23,611 nt of DNA from JBBECE01 sp964574935 (GTDB taxonomy: Bacteria; Pseudomonadota; Alphaproteobacteria; Rhizobiales; Devosiaceae): assembly GCA_964574935.1 (NCBI GenBank), contig CAZNOZ010000034.1:1-23611 (forward strand), read 5' to 3'. The translations under genes were made by a program, and so were the position numbers. Numbering within the stretch: the stretch's first letter is position 1; every line of letters begins with the position of its first letter. Under the pieces are notes generated by a model. That model was not told where the DNA came from. It saw only the letters and a list, made by a program, of their open reading frames with translations, and ran no database searches. Below are positions 21,546-23,611 of the stretch, one piece after another.

Positions 21546-22781
21546 TCAGGCGGCAGGGGCGGCTGGGGGCGAAGCGGCGGCAACGGCCAGTTTCTCGAGT
21601 TCGTCGGCCGCCTGGCGAAAGCCGCCGGACCGGCGGAGCAACGCCTGCAGGCGCCGGGCGGCCTGGGCGTAGGAAGCATCGCCGAGCACGGTCTCGACGG
21701 CGGTGCGCAGGTCGGCCTCATCCACCGGCCGGCCAAGGAAATGGGACTCGATCGGAATGCAGGCGCCGTGCTCGGCGGCCAGCCTTGCGTTCATGAGCTG
21801 TTCGATCTGCTGGGGGATGCCGACCATCGGCACGCCGTACCAGAGCGCCTCGTGAAACCCCGTCGAGCCGGCGTGGGTCACGAAGCCGGCGGCGCGTTCG
21901 AGGATCTGAAGCTGCGGGATATAGCTGCGGACAATGAAATTGTCGGGGATTTCGCCCAGCGCTTCCGGCTTGTGGGTGCGGCCGATCGACATCACGAACT
22001 GGGCCGGGAGCGGCGCCAGGGCGCGCAGACAGCTGCGGAAGAACGCGAGGTCCCCGGTCGCCAGTGTGCCCAGGGAAATCAGGACCAGCGGGCGACCGTC
22101 CAGGGCATCGAAAGGGAAATCCACCTGTCTTACCGACTGGTCGATCGAGGGACCGACATAGATCATGGTGTCGTCGCGCCAGGCGTCGGGCCGCTGAAGC
22201 TGGGGAATGGTGAGCATGATCGTGATGTCGCCGCGCGACTGGAACCGCGGACGGGTTGTCGGAAAGGTGTGCGTGCCGAAGCGTCGCTGGATCTGAAATC
22301 GGGTCGCCAGCATCCGCCAGAGGAACGGCCCGTTCTGACGCATCGCCGCCAGCGACGTCCGCCAGTCGAGCATGTGTCGGGTCGCTTCGATGACCGGGTA
22401 GGGGAAGATCGAGGCGCATGGAAGCGCAAGCATCTTGCAGGCGATATGCGCGTAGAGCGCCTGCGGGTCGTAGGCGACGGCATCGGGGGCGAGGCGCCCG
22501 AGTTGCTCGTTGAGCCAGGGAACGATGGCGAGCGCCGCCTCGCGCGCCACCACCATCGCGTGGCCGAGATTGCCGTTGACCAGAATGTCAGCGAGCTGCC
22601 GTGAGGTGAACTCGATCGGGAACGCAAGGAAATCGGCGCCCAGCGCCGTGACCGTCTGCTCGAACTCGGCCGAGTTGATGACCGTCACCTGGTGGCCACG
22701 CCGCACGAGCTCGGCGACGATCGGCAGGATCGGATTGAAGTGCCCGAACGCCGGCACGCTCGCGAAGACGAACTTTGCCAT
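21546..22781 (-). CDS. GT-B glycosyltransferase, MGT/UGT-like (family 1)
   Basis: The 411-residue cytosolic GT-B-fold enzyme resembles macrolide and flavonoid UGT-type glycosyltransferases. The N-terminal acceptor domain starts FVFASVPAFGHFNPILPIV, with the likely catalytic His at 14. The C-terminal domain has VLISLGTLATGD (233-244) and the nucleotide-sugar motif THAGSTGFHEALWYGVPMVG (302-321), continuing PQQIEQLMNA. The donor is likely UDP-sugar and the acceptor a lipid or small molecule; neither can be read from sequence. ATG 22781 is the start, with GGGCGAG just before it as a weak ribosome site. The Ala/Pro-rich tail ends in AAASPPAAPAA. It stands between purS and purQ with an acyltransferase after it. 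Confidence 0.87.
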   Translation of the reverse strand: MAKFVFASVPAFGHFNPILPIVAELVRRGHQVTVINSAEFEQTVTALGADFLAFPIEFTSRQLADILVNGNLGHAMVVAREAALAIVPWLNEQLGRLAPDAVAYDPQALYAHIACKMLALPCASIFPYPVIEATRHMLDWRTSLAAMRQNGPFLWRMLATRFQIQRRFGTHTFPTTRPRFQSRGDITIMLTIPQLQRPDAWRDDTMIYVGPSIDQSVRQVDFPFDALDGRPLVLISLGTLATGDLAFFRSCLRALAPLPAQFVMSIGRTHKPEALGEIPDNFIVRSYIPQLQILERAAGFVTHAGSTGFHEALWYGVPMVGIPQQIEQLMNARLAAEHGACIPIESHFLGRPVDEADLRTAVETVLGDASYAQAARRLQALLRRSGGFRQAADELEKLAVAAASPPAAPAA

Positions 22782-22859
22782 CTCGCCCGGCTCAGCAACC
22801 GATCGGGGAAGCGTCCGCCATTCCCGGCGGGGAAGCGACGCGGCGGCCGGGGCGACCGC

Positions 22860-22943
22860 CTAGCTGGGGACCGTTCCGTACGCAAACACCCAAATCGCCA
22901 ACACGGCCACGAACAGTACGGAAATCGCCAGTCTCGAACCCAT
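22860..22943 (-). CDS. Possible 27-residue single-helix membrane peptide
   Basis: Between purS and the glycosyltransferase, ATG 22943 opens a 27-codon frame with stop TAG at 22862-22860. The product is MGSRLAISVLFVAVLAIWVF plus AYGTVPS: a short positive start, one hydrophobic helix of about 18 residues, and a polar end, the form of many small inner-membrane proteins. A GGGGTAG run precedes the start at about 6-12 bases. The spacer has no other feature. No homologue is known to me; a chance frame cannot be excluded. Confidence 0.35.
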   Translation of the reverse strand: MGSRLAISVLFVAVLAIWVFAYGTVPS

Positions 22944-23020
22944 CGCCACTACCCCAACGCGCGCCCCTCGGGGCCATGCGAATCACACATAGGGCAGCAT
23001 TGTGACGGGCGGTTGGCGCG

Positions 23021-23263
23021 CTAGTCGGCGAGTTCGATCGCATAGTCCTCGATCACCGTGTTGGCGAGGAGATCCTCGCACATGCGGGCAAGGGTGGCGC
23101 GGGCCGCTTCCGCGTCGCCGGTTTCGAGATCAATGTCGAAGACCTTGCCCTGGCGGATGGCGCCGAACTCCTTGAAGCCGAGCGCGTGCAGCGAGCCTTC
23201 GATGGCCTGACCCTGCGGGTCGAGGACGCCGCGCTTCAAGGTGACGGTGACGCGGGCCTTCAC
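23021..23263 (-). CDS. purS: Phosphoribosylformylglycinamidine synthase subunit PurS
   Basis: PurS is the small dimeric subunit that bridges PurQ and PurL in the FGAM synthase complex. The 80-residue product has KARVTVTLKRGVLDPQGQAIEGSLHALGF, the classic PurS opening, and ends CEDLLANTVIEDYAIEL, the conserved C-terminal segment. The start GTG 23263 lies eight bases after the purC stop with only a poor Shine-Dalgarno, so coupling to purC translation is likely. The open frame runs on to 23500 inside purC and is not used. purQ and purL, its partners, are 2.8 kb and more downstream on the same strand, interrupted by the glycosyltransferase, acyltransferase and Pr6Pr genes. Confidence 0.96.
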   Translation of the reverse strand: MKARVTVTLKRGVLDPQGQAIEGSLHALGFKEFGAIRQGKVFDIDLETGDAEAARATLARMCEDLLANTVIEDYAIELAD

Positions 23264-23271
23264 GGTGGCGA

Positions 23272-23611
23272 CTACTTGACCAGCCGCGGGCCGGTCATGG
23301 CGACATTTTCGGTTTCCGCCAGAATCCCCAGCCGCTGGGCGACCTGGCGATAGGCGTCGACGAGCCCGCCAAGGTCCTCGCGGAAACGGTCCTTGTCCAG
23401 CTTTTCGTGGGTCTTGGCGTCCCACAGCCGGCAGCTGTCCGGCGAGATCTCGTCGGCGACCACGATCCGCATCATGTCGCCCTCGAAAAGCCGCCCGCAC
23501 TCGATCTTGAAATCGACAAGCAGGATGCCAACCCCGGTAAACAGCCCCGACAGGAAGTCGTTGACCCGCACGGCCAGCGACATGATGTCGTCGAGCTCCT
23601 GGGGCGTTGCC
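23272..23611 (-). CDS. purC: SAICAR synthetase PurC, C-terminal part (5' end outside window)
   Basis: PurC joins CAIR and aspartate with ATP to form SAICAR in purine synthesis. The visible part is the last 113 residues or so; the frame stays open to the window end, so the gene starts beyond it. The sequence reads TPQELDDIMSLAVRVNDFLS at the edge, then LFTGVGILLVDFKIECGRLF, ISPDSCRLWD and DKDRFREDLGG, all standard for bacterial PurC. The ATG at 23583 is internal and not the true start. TAG at 23274-23272 is followed after eight bases by the GTG of purS. Confidence 0.95.
   Translation of the reverse strand, partial: ATPQELDDIMSLAVRVNDFLSGLFTGVGILLVDFKIECGRLFEGDMMRIVVADEISPDSCRLWDAKTHEKLDKDRFREDLGGLVDAYRQVAQRLGILAETENVAMTGPRLVK

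Noticed and set aside
22792..23043. 83-codon minus-strand frame between purS and the glycosyltransferase
   Set aside because: It overlaps the end of purS and has Arg/Gly/Pro-rich shadow composition; the 27-codon frame in another phase is more protein-like.

Overview
The window is a dense, high-GC stretch of alphaproteobacterial chromosome, most likely Rhizobiales/Hyphomicrobiales or close to it. The lineage is an inference from several points: recA is followed by alaS; icd is the 403-residue NADP type; there is a BacA/SbmA-like transporter; purC-purS, purQ, purL, bolA and grxD lie in that order; and the spacer behind rpsD carries a palindrome resembling Rhizobiales intergenic repeats. No tRNA, rRNA, CRISPR array or insertion sequence was recognised. 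Nearly all of the DNA is coding, with short spacers.

Layout. Positions 1-5126 (+): 3' end of recA with a clear terminator, alaS, and a CPA2/Kef-type cation:proton antiporter. Positions 5163-7976 (-): a secreted repeat protein of the head-GIN (DUF2807) type, a secreted blue-copper (cupredoxin) protein, and icd. Positions 8002-9655 (-): a compact four-gene operon made of two GFA-family zinc proteins and two TfoX-N-domain proteins, closed by a 12-bp-stem terminator. Positions 9700-12171 (+): a GNAT acetyltransferase overlapping trmJ, then rpsD with its own promoter, a structured leader and a terminator. The rpsD 3' end is tandemly copied: two 137-bp units plus a 52-bp partial third. Positions 12210-23611 (-): a BacA/SbmA-like transporter, a Bcr/CflA-type MFS exporter, grxD, bolA, purL, two Pr6Pr membrane proteins, purQ, an acyltransferase, a glycosyltransferase, a possible 27-residue membrane peptide, purS and the 3' part of purC.

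How the genes work together. PurS, PurQ and PurL form the FGAM synthase of purine synthesis, and PurC acts later in the same pathway. GrxD and BolA are a known partner pair in iron-sulfur handling. purQ, the two Pr6Pr genes and purL are joined by three one-base TGATG overlaps, so two membrane proteins of unknown role appear to be co-translated with the purine enzyme. The GFA/TfoX cluster is similarly tight, with each stop codon sitting in or next to the next Shine-Dalgarno sequence. The most unusual items are the rpsD tail triplication, the attenuator-like rpsD leader, the Pr6Pr pair inside the purine operon, the paired-paralogue GFA/TfoX operon, and an acyltransferase whose expected catalytic histidine is a tyrosine.
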